12,762 bases of DNA from positions 80,309 to 93,070 of the forward strand of contig CAJUFW010000001.1 of NCBI GenBank assembly GCA_910585655.1, read 5' to 3'. The position numbers and the translations under genes were made by a program. The notes below the pieces were generated by a model. That model was not told where the DNA came from. It was given only the letters and a program-made list of their open reading frames with translations, and made no database searches. The stretch is from an uncultured Lachnospiraceae bacterium. Lineage in GTDB: Bacteria > Bacillota_A > Clostridia > Lachnospirales > Lachnospiraceae. Position 1 is the stretch's first letter; each line of letters begins with the position of its first letter. Of the stretch, positions 1 through 7,848 are shown one piece after another.

Positions 1-72
1 AATATGTAAACAGGAAGCGAAATTACGCAAACAATAGTAAAAAAAGGTCGAATGACAGAAAGAAGGCTTTAT

Positions 73-2271
73 ATGTCAGTAAAGATTGCATTAGCAGGAA
101 ATCCGAACTGTGGAAAAACTACATTATTTAATGCCCTGACAGGTTCTAACCAGTTTGTAGGAAATTGGCCGGGAGTTACGGTAGAGAAGAAAGAAGGAAA
201 ACTGAAGGGTTATCAGGAAGTTACTGTAGTGGATCTTCCTGGGATCTATTCGTTGTCTCCTTATACCTTAGAGGAAGTAGTTGCCAGAACATATCTGTTG
301 GAGGAACGCCCGGATGTCATTTTAAATATTGTAGACGGAACAAATCTTGAACGAAACCTCTATCTTTCTACACAGTTAATGGAATTGGGAATTCCAATGC
401 TGCTGGCTGTCAATATGATGGATGTCGTAGAAAAAAGCGGTGGTAAAATACATAAAGAGAAGCTAAGCAAGCGTTTTGGCTGCAGGGTAGTAGAAATTTC
501 TGCTTTAAAAGGAAGCGGTATCCAGGCGGCGGCAGAACAGGCAGTGGCATTAGCAAGAGAAAAACAGGAAATGCCCATTCGGTATCGTTTCAGCGATCAG
601 GTTGAGTCTGCAATCACACAGATAGAGAAAAAGTTTGGGGACAGGATTCCGAAAGAACAGAAGCGTTTTTTTGCGATAAAACTGTTGGAACGAGACGACA
701 AAATTCAGATCCAGTTTCATCAGCTTACCCATCAAAAAGCGCCAGATGTTACCGAGGATATTGTAGGTTTAGAACAGGAGTTAGAGGATGATACGGAAAG
801 CATTATCACCAACGAGCGTTATACATTTCTTTCTACAGTCGTCAGAGAATGTTATAGTAAGAGCGAAAAAGAAAAGAAACGCTTATCGGATCGGATCGAT
901 CAGGTGGTAACGAATCGTTTTCTTGCATTGCCGATATTTACTGCAGTGATGTTTTTGGTGTATTATGTTTCGGTGACAACAGTAGGAGGCTGGGCGACGG
1001 ATTGGATGAATGACGGGGTATTTGGGGAAAGCTGGAGTATATTTGGACTGGAAATACCTGGTATCCCATCGTTGGTAGGAGCAGGATTAGAGGCAGTCAA
1101 ATGTGCCGATTGGCTGCAGGGATTGATTTTGGATGGTATCGTTGCCGGAGTAGGTGCCGTGTTAGGATTTGTACCGCAGATATTGGTACTGTTTGTTTTT
1201 CTGGCTTTTTTAGAGGGGTGCGGCTATATGGCACGAGTAGCGTTTATTATGGATCGGGTGTTTCGGAAATTTGGGCTTTCCGGAAAATCTTTTATTCCAA
1301 TGTTAATCGGAACCGGCTGCGGAGTACCTGGTATTATGGCGTCTAGAACTATTGAGCAGGACAGAGATCGGAAAATGACAATTATGACAACGACCTTTAT
1401 TCCCTGCAGTGCAAAGTTGCCCATTATTGCCCTGATTGCGGGCGCTTTGTTCGGCGGAGCATGGTGGGTATCTCCAAGCGCGTATTTTGTGGGAATTGCG
1501 GCGATTATCTGTTCCGGAATTTTACTGAAGAAAACCAGGCTGTTTGCAGGTGATCCGGCTCCTTTTGTTATGGAGCTTCCAGCCTATCATATGCCGACTA
1601 TTTCTAATATTTTACGGAGTATGTGGGAGCGTGGCTGGTCGTTTATCAAAAAAGCGGGGACAATTATTTTGCTTTCAACTATTTTTATTTGGTTTACTAC
1701 TTATTTTGGCTGGGTAGAAGGAGAATTTCGGATGTTAGAGGATTTGGAACTGGAACATAGTATCCTTGCCTCTATCGGGAACACTGTAGCTTGGATATTT
1801 GCTCCATTGGGATGGGGGAACTGGAGGGCGGCAGTGGCAGCCTTGACAGGATTGGTAGCAAAAGAAAATGTAGTTGGTACTTTTGGAATTCTGTTTGGTT
1901 TTGCTGAAGTTTCGGAAGACGGAGCAGAAATCTGGAGCAGCTTGGCAGGTAGTATGAGCGGCGCTGCGGCATATTCCTTCCTGGTGTTTAATCTGTTGTG
2001 TGCGCCTTGTTTTGCAGCGATGGGTGCAATCAAACGTGAGATGAATAATACCCGTTGGTTCTGGTTTGCCGTAGGTTATCAAACAGGGCTTGCTTATTTC
2101 GTTTCTTTGTGTATTTATCAAATCGGAAGCTGGACGACGGGCAAGCCATTCGGGATTGGTACGGCAGCGGCGGTTTTCATTATCCTGGGATTTTTCTTTT
2201 TGTTGTTAAAACCTGCAAAAAAGGGCAGGATGTTTGCAGCCAAAAGGAAAGGATTCGCAGAAGCAAGATAG
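73..2271 (+). CDS. feoB: Ferrous iron transport protein B (FeoB)
   Basis: This is the inner-membrane Fe2+ transporter with a cytosolic N-terminal GTPase. In the 732-residue product the G motifs are all present: G1 GNPNCGKT (9-16), G2 Thr around 36, G3 DLPG (54-57), G4 NMMD (114-117) and G5 SALKGSG (143-149). A helical linker follows to about residue 270, then a polytopic membrane half with the two Gate-type repeats. Conserved cysteines of the permease are visible in GCGVPG (Cys416), IPCSAKLP (Cys445) and LCAPC (Cys643, Cys646). Length is normal for the family. I chose the ATG at 73 over the in-frame ATG at 52, because AGAAGG at 61-66 sits 6 nt before 73 and MSVKIALAGNPNCGKT is the usual FeoB opening, while only a weak AAAGGT precedes 52. 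feoA is not in the window but could lie just upstream. The product is known to import ferrous iron in anaerobes; no Fur box is visible because the promoter lies outside. Confidence 0.97.
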   Translation: MSVKIALAGNPNCGKTTLFNALTGSNQFVGNWPGVTVEKKEGKLKGYQEVTVVDLPGIYSLSPYTLEEVVARTYLLEERPDVILNIVDGTNLERNLYLSTQLMELGIPMLLAVNMMDVVEKSGGKIHKEKLSKRFGCRVVEISALKGSGIQAAAEQAVALAREKQEMPIRYRFSDQVESAITQIEKKFGDRIPKEQKRFFAIKLLERDDKIQIQFHQLTHQKAPDVTEDIVGLEQELEDDTESIITNERYTFLSTVVRECYSKSEKEKKRLSDRIDQVVTNRFLALPIFTAVMFLVYYVSVTTVGGWATDWMNDGVFGESWSIFGLEIPGIPSLVGAGLEAVKCADWLQGLILDGIVAGVGAVLGFVPQILVLFVFLAFLEGCGYMARVAFIMDRVFRKFGLSGKSFIPMLIGTGCGVPGIMASRTIEQDRDRKMTIMTTTFIPCSAKLPIIALIAGALFGGAWWVSPSAYFVGIAAIICSGILLKKTRLFAGDPAPFVMELPAYHMPTISNILRSMWERGWSFIKKAGTIILLSTIFIWFTTYFGWVEGEFRMLEDLELEHSILASIGNTVAWIFAPLGWGNWRAAVAALTGLVAKENVVGTFGILFGFAEVSEDGAEIWSSLAGSMSGAAAYSFLVFNLLCAPCFAAMGAIKREMNNTRWFWFAVGYQTGLAYFVSLCIYQIGSWTTGKPFGIGTAAAVFIILGFFFLLLKPAKKGRMFAAKRKGFAEAR

Positions 2272-2282
2272 AAAGGAATAAT

Positions 2283-2426
2283 ATGGGAACTTTAGCAGTG
2301 GGCGCAGTTTTGACGGCTGTGCTGGGATTGGCAATACGAAGTATGATACGAGATAAAAAGAAAGGGCATTCGATACAATGCGGGATGGAATGCAAGCATT
2401 GCAATAGATGTTGCGGAGGAAGGTGA
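2283..2426 (+). CDS. FeoB-associated Cys-rich membrane protein, 47 aa
   Basis: This tiny protein has an N-terminal membrane segment (about residues 3-20, Gly/Ala/Leu/Val-rich), a basic stretch RDKKKGH and a Cys-rich tail with CGMEC, CKHC and NRCC (five cysteines in the last 15 residues). Its size, topology and position match the Pfam family of FeoB-associated Cys-rich membrane proteins, which sit directly after feoB in many Firmicutes. AAAGGA at 2272-2277 lies 5 nt before the ATG, and the gene starts 11 nt after the feoB stop, so the two are surely co-transcribed. The role is not established. A cysteine tail at the membrane suggests iron or metal handling next to the transporter, which is inference. 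Confidence 0.85.
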   Translation: MGTLAVGAVLTAVLGLAIRSMIRDKKKGHSIQCGMECKHCNRCCGGR

Positions 2427-2452
2427 AAGGGAATAATCCAGGCGGGAGCGCA

Positions 2453-2490
2453 CTGCGGCGGAGTAGTAACATGTTACTACTCCGCCGCAG
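2453..2490. repeat. Perfect 38-bp palindrome between convergent genes
   Basis: Both arms are 19 nt and pair without a mismatch, from CTGCGGCGGAG at the outer edge to the central ACATGT. In RNA it would fold as a very stable hairpin with a minimal loop from either strand. It lies 26 nt after the stop of the small Cys-rich gene and 31 nt after the stop of the large - strand gene, where a shared bidirectional terminator is expected. However, neither side is followed by a run of T, so it is not a canonical intrinsic terminator. It may act as an RNA end-stabilising hairpin or be one copy of a repeat family. Confidence 0.8.
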
Positions 2491-2521
2491 GTGCTTAGAT
2501 AAAGTTGTGAAACCAGACGGA

Positions 2522-5500
2522 CTATCCCAATTTTTCCTTGGCGGCTGCCAGCATCAGCTTAATCCGGTTAAGCTGGTTGACCTCGCTGGCGCCTGGATCG
2601 TAGTCTACGGCTACGATATTGGCACCTGGATATGCCTGGCGAAGCTGCTTGATAACACCCTTGCCGACAACGTGGTTTGGCAGGCATCCAAACGGCTGTG
2701 TACAGACGATATTCGGCACGCCGGAGTGGATTAGCTCGATCATTTCCGCTGTTAAAAACCAGCCCTCTCCCGTTTGATTGCCTAAGGAAACGATAGGAGA
2801 GGCATAGTCACCCAGTGTCTGGATAGAGACAGGAGGGGTAAAGCGTTTGCTGGCGGCAAACGCTTTTTTCGCTCCGCGTCGGTAGAATTCAATCGCACGA
2901 ATCGCGGCATTGCTGTAAAAGGCTGCCTTCTTGCTTTTGCCTAAGTATTCCGCCTGGAAGTTGGGATTGTAGGCACAGTAGAGTAAAAAGTCAATCAAGT
3001 CCGGGACGACAGCTTCGGCGCCCTCTGCCTCTAACAGATCTACGATATAGTTGTTGGCGCTTGGCAGAAATTTGACCAGGATTTCTCCGACGACGCCCAC
3101 ACGAGGCTTTGTAAATTCCTTTAGAGGGAGCGTGTCAAAGGCGCGTACGATTCCGGCGATATTCCGGTTGAACTCCTTACGGGAGGCTTTTTTTAAAGAG
3201 GTTAGGCAAATGTTTCGCCAATGCTTATAAAGTAGGTTGGCTGCACCGGCTTCTGCTTCGTACGGACGGGTACGGTAAAGCACCCGCATCAGTACGTCCC
3301 CGTAAACAAGAGCCTGCATAACCCGATTTAAAAGGGAGGGCGTGTACTTTAAGCCTGGATTTTTTTCTAGTCCCTGGGCGCTTAAAGAAATGACGGGAAC
3401 CTGTCCCATACCGGCGTTTGCCAGGGCGCGCCGAATAAAGCCGATGTAGTTAGTCGCCCGGCAGCCGCCTCCGGTCTGTGTGATAAAAACAGCCGTTTTG
3501 TTTAAATCATAGCGACCGGACTGAAGCGCGGAAAGAATCTGACCTACAATGATTACGGATGGATAACAGGCATCGTTATTGACGTATTTTAGCCCGGTAT
3601 CCACTACCTCATGCGTATCCGGCAGCGGCTCCACATGATAGCCGGCATAAGCCAAAGAAGCTGTAACAAAATCAAAATGGATAGGCGACATCTGCGGGCA
3701 GAGAATCGTATATTCCGACGCCATTTCTTCTGTAAACACAATCCGATGATAGGCGGATGAGGTACGGCGTGCCAAAAGATGCTTAGCATCTCGGTCGGCT
3801 ACCGCAGAAAGAAGGGAACGAATACGAATTCTGGCAGCGCCAAGGTTGCTTACCTCGTCGATTTTTAATACGGTATAAATTTTTCCGGCTGAAGTCAGAA
3901 TGTCGCTGACCTGATCCGTGGTAACAGCGTCAAGACCGCAGCCGAAAGAATTGAGCTGAATCAACTCTAAACGCGGATTTTCTTTGACATAACAGGCTGC
4001 CTTATAAAGTCTGCTGTGGTACATCCATTGATCCATAACCAGAAGAGGGCGTTCTACATGCCCCAGGTGGGAAATAGAATCTTCCGTCAGGACAGCGACA
4101 CCATAGCTGCTGATCAGTTCCGGGATACCATGATTGATTTCCGGATCCAAATGATAGGGTCTTCCTGCCAGAACAATCCCTTTTTTCCCGCTTGTTTCCA
4201 GATAGGAAAGCAGTTCTTCCCCTTTTCGCTGGGTATCTGCCTTTACTGCTAAAAGCTCTGCCCAGCCGGCTGCTGCCGCTGCGCGGATTTCTGCTTCCGG
4301 AATCGGGGAGATGCCGGATTTCGGAGATTTTGAAAAAATTTCCACTAACCGTTTGGTCAAAATCTTTTCGCTTTCAAAGGAAAGAAACGGGTTCTGAAAA
4401 CAGATCTGCGAATCGTTTAGCTCTTCCATGTTGTTTTTGATATTTTCTCCGTAGGAGGTGACAATCGGACAGTTGTAGTGATTGTTGGCGTCCGGGGTTT
4501 CCAGGCGTTCATAAGGAACGCAAGGGTAAAAAATATAAGGAATTTTTTGGCGTACCAGCCACATCACATGACCATGCGCCAGCTTTGCCGGATAACATTC
4601 GGACTCGCTTGGAATGGATTCGATACCCAGTTCATAGATGGCGCGGCTCGATTCCGGCGAAAGGATGACCCGATACCCCAGCTTTGTAAAAAAGGTAAAC
4701 CAAAAAGGATAATTTTCATACATATTTAGGACACGGGGAATTCCTACAACCCCGCGGTAAGCCTGCGCTTCGGATAACGGCTCGTAGCCAAACAGCCGCT
4801 GTCTTTTATATTCAAACAGGTTTGGGATATGTTCTGCGCTCCGTTCTCTGCCAAGCCCTTTTTCACAGCGGTTGCCGGAGATAAAACGCCTGCCGCCGGT
4901 AAAAATATTGACCGTCAGCATACAATGATTGGTACAGCCCTGGCAACGTGTCATTTTGGTCTCATAGGTCAGTTCGTTGATCTGGGAAAGGGAGAGCATA
5001 GTGCTTTCCTCACCCTGGTAATGGGATCGGGCGATTAGGGCGGCGCCAAAGGCACCCATAATTCCAGCGATATCCGGACGGATTGCTTCTTTGCCGGAGA
5101 TCCGTTCAAAGCTGCGGAGGACGGCATCGTTGTAAAAGGTGCCGCCCTGGACGATCACATGCTCTCCCAAATCTCTCGGATCGGTCAGTTTAATGACCTT
5201 TAACAAAGCATTTTTTATGACGGAGTAGGCAAGCCCGGCAGAGATATCGGAAACGTCTGCTCCTTCCTTTTGCGCCTGTTTGACTTTGGAATTCATAAAT
5301 ACCGTACAGCGGGAGCCAAGGTCAATCGGATGCTTGGCAAACAGCGCAATTTTTGCAAAATCATCGACTTCGTAATTAAGCGATTTGGCAAAGGTTTCAA
5401 TAAAGGAACCGCAGCCGGAGGAGCATGCCTCGTTTAACTGAACGCTGTCTACGGTCTGGTTGCGGATTTTGATACATTTCATATCCTGTCCACCAATGTC

Positions 5501-6757
5501 CAGGATACAATCTACTTCCGGATTAAAAAAAGCAGCGGCATAATAGTGGGCAACGGTTTCTACTTCCCCTTCGTCTAACATCAGGGCAGACTGGATCAGG
5601 GCTTCTCCATAGCCGGTAGAACAGGAACGGACGATCTGCACTTTTTCAGGCAGGTTGGAATAGATCTCCTGCAGGGAACGGATCGCGGTTTTGAGAGGGC
5701 TGCCGTTGTTGTTGCTGTAAAAGGAATACAATAAAGAGCCATCCTCTGCAATCAGAGCTACTTTGGTAGTGGTAGAGCCGGCGTCGATTCCTAAGTAGGC
5801 GTTGCCCTGATAAGAGGAGAGATCCCCACGTTTGACGGAATGTTGGTTGTGCCTGGAACAAAAGTCCTGGTAGTCCTTCTGATCCCGAAACAACGGCTCC
5901 ATACGGGCAACTTCAAAATCCATATGGATCTGCCCGGAGAGCCGTTTCGTCAGGAATTCCAATGTTGTTTGTTGTCCAGGACCGGCGCTCTGCGCGGCGC
6001 CGGAGGCAGCAAATAAGTGAGAATGTTCCGGGATAATCGCCTGCTCCTTTGTAAGATTTAACGTACGGATAAAAGCAGCCCGTAATTCGGTTAAAAAGTG
6101 GAGCGGTCCGCCTAAAAACGCGACGTTTCCCCGAATCGGTTTGCCGCACGCCAAGCCGCTGATGGTCTGGTTGACGACTGCCTGGAAAATAGAGGCAGCC
6201 AGATCCGGCTTTGTGGCGCCTTCGTTAATCAAAGGTTGGATATCGGATTTGGCAAAAACACCGCAGCGCGCCGCAATCGGGTAAATGGCTTTGTATTCTT
6301 TGGCGTAGTTGTTTAATCCGGCGGCATCCGTTTTTAAAAGAGTTGCCATCTGATCGATAAAAGAACCTGTACCGCCTGCACAAATACCGTTCATCCGCTG
6401 TTCAAGTCCTCCGGTAAAATAGATGATTTTAGCATCCTCACCGCCCAGCTCGATTGCCACGTCGGTCTGCGGGGCGTAGGTTTTTAGAGCAGTAGAGACA
6501 GCTACGACTTCCTGGATAAAGGGAATATCCAGATGCCCGGAGATCGTCAGACCGCCGGATCCGGTAATCATAGGTAAAATCGTACATTCGCCAAGCAGCG
6601 CTTTGGCATCGGAGAGCAGACCATGAAGCGTCTCCTGAATGTTTGCATAGTGACGTCTATAATCGGAAAACGAAATGTTTCCTTCTTTATCGAGTAATAC
6701 TACTTTAACTGTAGTTGATCCAATGTCAATTCCCAATCGATATGTATGAGCTGACAT
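2522..6757 (-). CDS. Giant acyl-CoA dehydratase activase-related protein (double BadF/HgdC ATPase, DUF2229, C-terminal dehydratase-like region)
   Basis: This 1,411-residue protein belongs to the 2-hydroxyacyl-CoA dehydratase activator family (HgdC/BcrAD-BadFG). Domain 1 (about 6-255) has phosphate loop GIDIGSTTVKV, ELGGEDAK and the two cysteines that in HgdC bind the subunit-bridging [4Fe-4S] cluster: Cys126 (GICAGGTGSF) and Cys165 (RCGVF). Domain 2 (about 320-577) repeats this: GIDAGSTTTKV, DIGGQDMK, Cys445 (ACSSGCGSF) and Cys484 (RCTVF). A CxxCxxxC cluster at 605-612 plus Cys631 follows, then a DUF2229-like region (about 667-900) and a C-terminal part (about 1005-1405) with conserved-looking cysteines in NDACYPS, GGGCRATNY and CTQPFGC. 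Two activase domains in one chain could form the cluster-bridged dimer internally. Known relatives use ATP hydrolysis to push low-potential electrons onto a dehydratase or double-cubane protein. The substrate of this long form is unknown to me, and no dehydratase subunits or CoA genes lie nearby. GGAGG 6 nt before the ATG supports the start. Confidence 0.93.
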   Translation of the reverse strand: MSAHTYRLGIDIGSTTVKVVLLDKEGNISFSDYRRHYANIQETLHGLLSDAKALLGECTILPMITGSGGLTISGHLDIPFIQEVVAVSTALKTYAPQTDVAIELGGEDAKIIYFTGGLEQRMNGICAGGTGSFIDQMATLLKTDAAGLNNYAKEYKAIYPIAARCGVFAKSDIQPLINEGATKPDLAASIFQAVVNQTISGLACGKPIRGNVAFLGGPLHFLTELRAAFIRTLNLTKEQAIIPEHSHLFAASGAAQSAGPGQQTTLEFLTKRLSGQIHMDFEVARMEPLFRDQKDYQDFCSRHNQHSVKRGDLSSYQGNAYLGIDAGSTTTKVALIAEDGSLLYSFYSNNNGSPLKTAIRSLQEIYSNLPEKVQIVRSCSTGYGEALIQSALMLDEGEVETVAHYYAAAFFNPEVDCILDIGGQDMKCIKIRNQTVDSVQLNEACSSGCGSFIETFAKSLNYEVDDFAKIALFAKHPIDLGSRCTVFMNSKVKQAQKEGADVSDISAGLAYSVIKNALLKVIKLTDPRDLGEHVIVQGGTFYNDAVLRSFERISGKEAIRPDIAGIMGAFGAALIARSHYQGEESTMLSLSQINELTYETKMTRCQGCTNHCMLTVNIFTGGRRFISGNRCEKGLGRERSAEHIPNLFEYKRQRLFGYEPLSEAQAYRGVVGIPRVLNMYENYPFWFTFFTKLGYRVILSPESSRAIYELGIESIPSESECYPAKLAHGHVMWLVRQKIPYIFYPCVPYERLETPDANNHYNCPIVTSYGENIKNNMEELNDSQICFQNPFLSFESEKILTKRLVEIFSKSPKSGISPIPEAEIRAAAAAGWAELLAVKADTQRKGEELLSYLETSGKKGIVLAGRPYHLDPEINHGIPELISSYGVAVLTEDSISHLGHVERPLLVMDQWMYHSRLYKAACYVKENPRLELIQLNSFGCGLDAVTTDQVSDILTSAGKIYTVLKIDEVSNLGAARIRIRSLLSAVADRDAKHLLARRTSSAYHRIVFTEEMASEYTILCPQMSPIHFDFVTASLAYAGYHVEPLPDTHEVVDTGLKYVNNDACYPSVIIVGQILSALQSGRYDLNKTAVFITQTGGGCRATNYIGFIRRALANAGMGQVPVISLSAQGLEKNPGLKYTPSLLNRVMQALVYGDVLMRVLYRTRPYEAEAGAANLLYKHWRNICLTSLKKASRKEFNRNIAGIVRAFDTLPLKEFTKPRVGVVGEILVKFLPSANNYIVDLLEAEGAEAVVPDLIDFLLYCAYNPNFQAEYLGKSKKAAFYSNAAIRAIEFYRRGAKKAFAASKRFTPPVSIQTLGDYASPIVSLGNQTGEGWFLTAEMIELIHSGVPNIVCTQPFGCLPNHVVGKGVIKQLRQAYPGANIVAVDYDPGASEVNQLNRIKLMLAAAKEKLG

Positions 6758-6839
6758 ATTATTCCTCCCATCTGCGCATGGGTTTTAGCGCATCTTGTAT
6801 TTGACTTTTCTATCTGTAAAAAAGATCAAAATATTTTCT

Positions 6840-6845
6840 ATCATA
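6840..6845 (-). promoter_or_regulatory. Possible extended -10 promoter for the giant activase gene
   Basis: Read on the - strand, this is TATGAT preceded by TGT, an extended -10 pattern. It lies about 83 nt upstream of the activase start codon in the divergent gap. No good -35 hexamer is visible 17 nt upstream, so the call rests on the -10 alone. Confidence 0.4.
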
Positions 6846-6901
6846 ACACAATTTTTTCGGAAATGGTAGTCGGAAAATATAAACTTTTTATGAAGTGCGC
6901 A

Positions 6902-6907
6902 TATAAT
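6902..6907 (+). promoter_or_regulatory. Sigma-A -10 box for the LysM gene
   Basis: This is a perfect TATAAT, 32 nt upstream of the LysM start codon in an AT-rich divergent region. The expected -35 position near 6879-6884 reads ATAAAC and is poor, so activation by a regulator is possible. The motif overlaps the end of a TGCGCA palindrome (6896-6901). Confidence 0.55.
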
Positions 6908-6939
6908 AAGTAGGAAATAGGATAAAACAGGAGAATGTT

Positions 6940-7470
6940 ATGGAAACTATGACATGCAAGGGAATTCGGTATGTGATCAGGCAAGGAGATTCCCTTTATA
7001 AAATCAGTCGTATCTACCGGGTTCCGTTGGCGCTGATTTTAAGGGCAAATCCTTATGTGGATGTCTATAATCTACAGGTAGGAGATGAAATTTGTATCCC
7101 GTTGACACCGCAGCCTCTTCCGCGTACCCAGGGAGGAGAGCAGCCGGATATGCCAGGGAACCAGCCGGAAGCTGGGATGGAGTTCCCGCTAGACGGTCAA
7201 AACGTAGAAATTACCACCAATCCTATAAACAGAATGGGAGAGCAGACAGAACGCCGGTGCCCTGAGCCAAATGGGAATACCGAAGAAAGCATGATGCTCT
7301 ATGTGATTCAGGCAGGCGATACGTTAGAAGGGCTTTTAGAGAGATTCTCCTTATCCTTAGAGGAGTTTTTGCAGGATAACCAGCCGAACATGATACAGCT
7401 TGCCCCAGGCAGTACCGTAAAAATCCCGCAGAGCCGGATAGAACGGCAGAGTATGGGAGAAAACGTATAA
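6940..7470 (+). CDS. Protein with two LysM domains, no signal peptide
   Basis: This 176-residue protein has one LysM module at each end: residues about 10-54 (YVIRQGDSLYKISRIYRVP ... VGDEICIP) and about 120-163 (LYVIQAGDTLEGLLERFSL ... PGSTVKIP). They are joined by a Pro/Gly/Gln/Glu-rich linker (about 55-117). LysM modules bind the N-acetylglucosamine-containing glycan of peptidoglycan or related polymers. There is no hydrophobic N-terminus and no catalytic domain, so it is not an ordinary secreted autolysin. In spore formers, LysM proteins without signal peptides can act in the mother cell on the cortex or coat, which is only a possibility here. AGGAG at 6929-6933 lies 6 nt before the ATG. 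It is divergent from the giant activase and appears to be transcribed alone. Confidence 0.85.
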   Translation: METMTCKGIRYVIRQGDSLYKISRIYRVPLALILRANPYVDVYNLQVGDEICIPLTPQPLPRTQGGEQPDMPGNQPEAGMEFPLDGQNVEITTNPINRMGEQTERRCPEPNGNTEESMMLYVIQAGDTLEGLLERFSLSLEEFLQDNQPNMIQLAPGSTVKIPQSRIERQSMGENV

Positions 7471-7492
7471 AAACAAGTACTTAGGGTTAACG

Positions 7493-7551
7493 GCAGCCGA
7501 CCAGACGGAAACAGGGAAGTCGGTCAGTTCGGTTTTCTTCTGGACGGCTGC
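7493..7551 (+). other. Imperfect hairpin after the LysM gene
   Basis: GCAGCCG-A-CCAGA (7493-7505) pairs with TCTGG-A-CGGCTGC (7539-7551): 12 base pairs interrupted by one A-A mismatch, enclosing 33 nt. It starts 22 nt after the LysM stop, where a terminator would be expected. What follows is ATAAAAAAT rather than a T run, so intrinsic termination on the + strand is doubtful. It may be an RNA-stabilising or protein-binding structure. Confidence 0.5.
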
Positions 7552-7563
7552 ATAAAAAATAGA

Positions 7564-7592
7564 TTGTATTTATTGGGTATTTGTGCTAGAAT
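7564..7592 (+). promoter_or_regulatory. Sigma-A promoter of the pilus-like operon
   Basis: A -35 of TTGTAT (7564-7569), a 17-nt spacer and a -10 of TAGAAT (7587-7592) with a TGC extension directly before it make a good vegetative promoter. Transcription should begin near 7599, giving a leader of about 250 nt before the first clear gene at 7849. Confidence 0.7.
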
Positions 7593-7599
7593 GGGAAAA

Positions 7600-7848
7600 A
7601 GCATATTTTCTTTTTGTATTCTAGGCTGCGGCAGCGGCAGATATCGTCTCTTATCATCTATTAAGTTCGGAAAATTCATGCTTTTATTACCAACTGCTGA
7701 CGAAAGAAGGCAGGAGCTTCAGGCATGAAAGAGAACCTCCTGTCAAAAAGGAGGGATATGGACGGAAGAAGCAGGAAGAAAACAAAAAAATATACAAAGA
7801 AGAGGGCAATACAGAGGCTGTAAAGCGGCAAAAAAGGAGGGCTGGCAG
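7600..7848 (+). promoter_or_regulatory. Long mRNA leader with anti-SD/SD hairpin and mini-ORFs
   Basis: The leader is too long for simple initiation. CCTCCT at 7736-7741 can pair with AGGAGG at 7749-7754 (6 bp, 7-nt loop). The same CCTCCT could instead pair with AGGAGG at 7835-7840, the ribosome binding site of the lipoprotein gene. Both Shine-Dalgarno copies sit in the same AAAAAGGAGGG context. Two short frames are present: 7678-7728 (16 aa, weak binding site) and 7725-7823 (32 aa), overlapping as ATGA. I searched for c-di-GMP-I, c-di-GMP-II and other familiar riboswitch cores and recognised none. Regulation by this leader is inference. Confidence 0.35.
7725..7823 (+). CDS. Possible 32-aa basic leader peptide
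   Basis: This short frame is preceded by AGGAG (7712-7716) 8 nt before its ATG. It encodes 14 Lys/Arg in 32 residues (for example RSRKKTKKYTKKR) and no hydrophobic part. A second in-frame ATG at 7758 has a very strong AAGGAGG, but only 3 nt away. The frame ends 25 nt before the lipoprotein start, so translating it could influence the anti-SD hairpin. Nothing recognisable is encoded, and A-rich leader sequence easily yields Lys/Arg codons, so it may well be non-coding. Confidence 0.25.
   Translation: MKENLLSKRRDMDGRSRKKTKKYTKKRAIQRL

Noticed and set aside
52..72. Upstream in-frame ATG of feoB at 52
   Set aside because: Only a weak AAAGGT precedes it. The ATG at 73 has AGAAGG at 6 nt and gives the standard FeoB N-terminus.
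2408..2734. + strand frame of 108 codons across the palindrome
   Set aside because: It lies mostly antisense to the end of the giant activase gene, contains the palindrome and encodes nothing recognisable.
7471..7848. c-di-GMP riboswitch upstream of the pilus-like operon
   Set aside because: Expected because such switches often precede pilus genes, but I could not find the conserved core or tetraloop pattern of either class.
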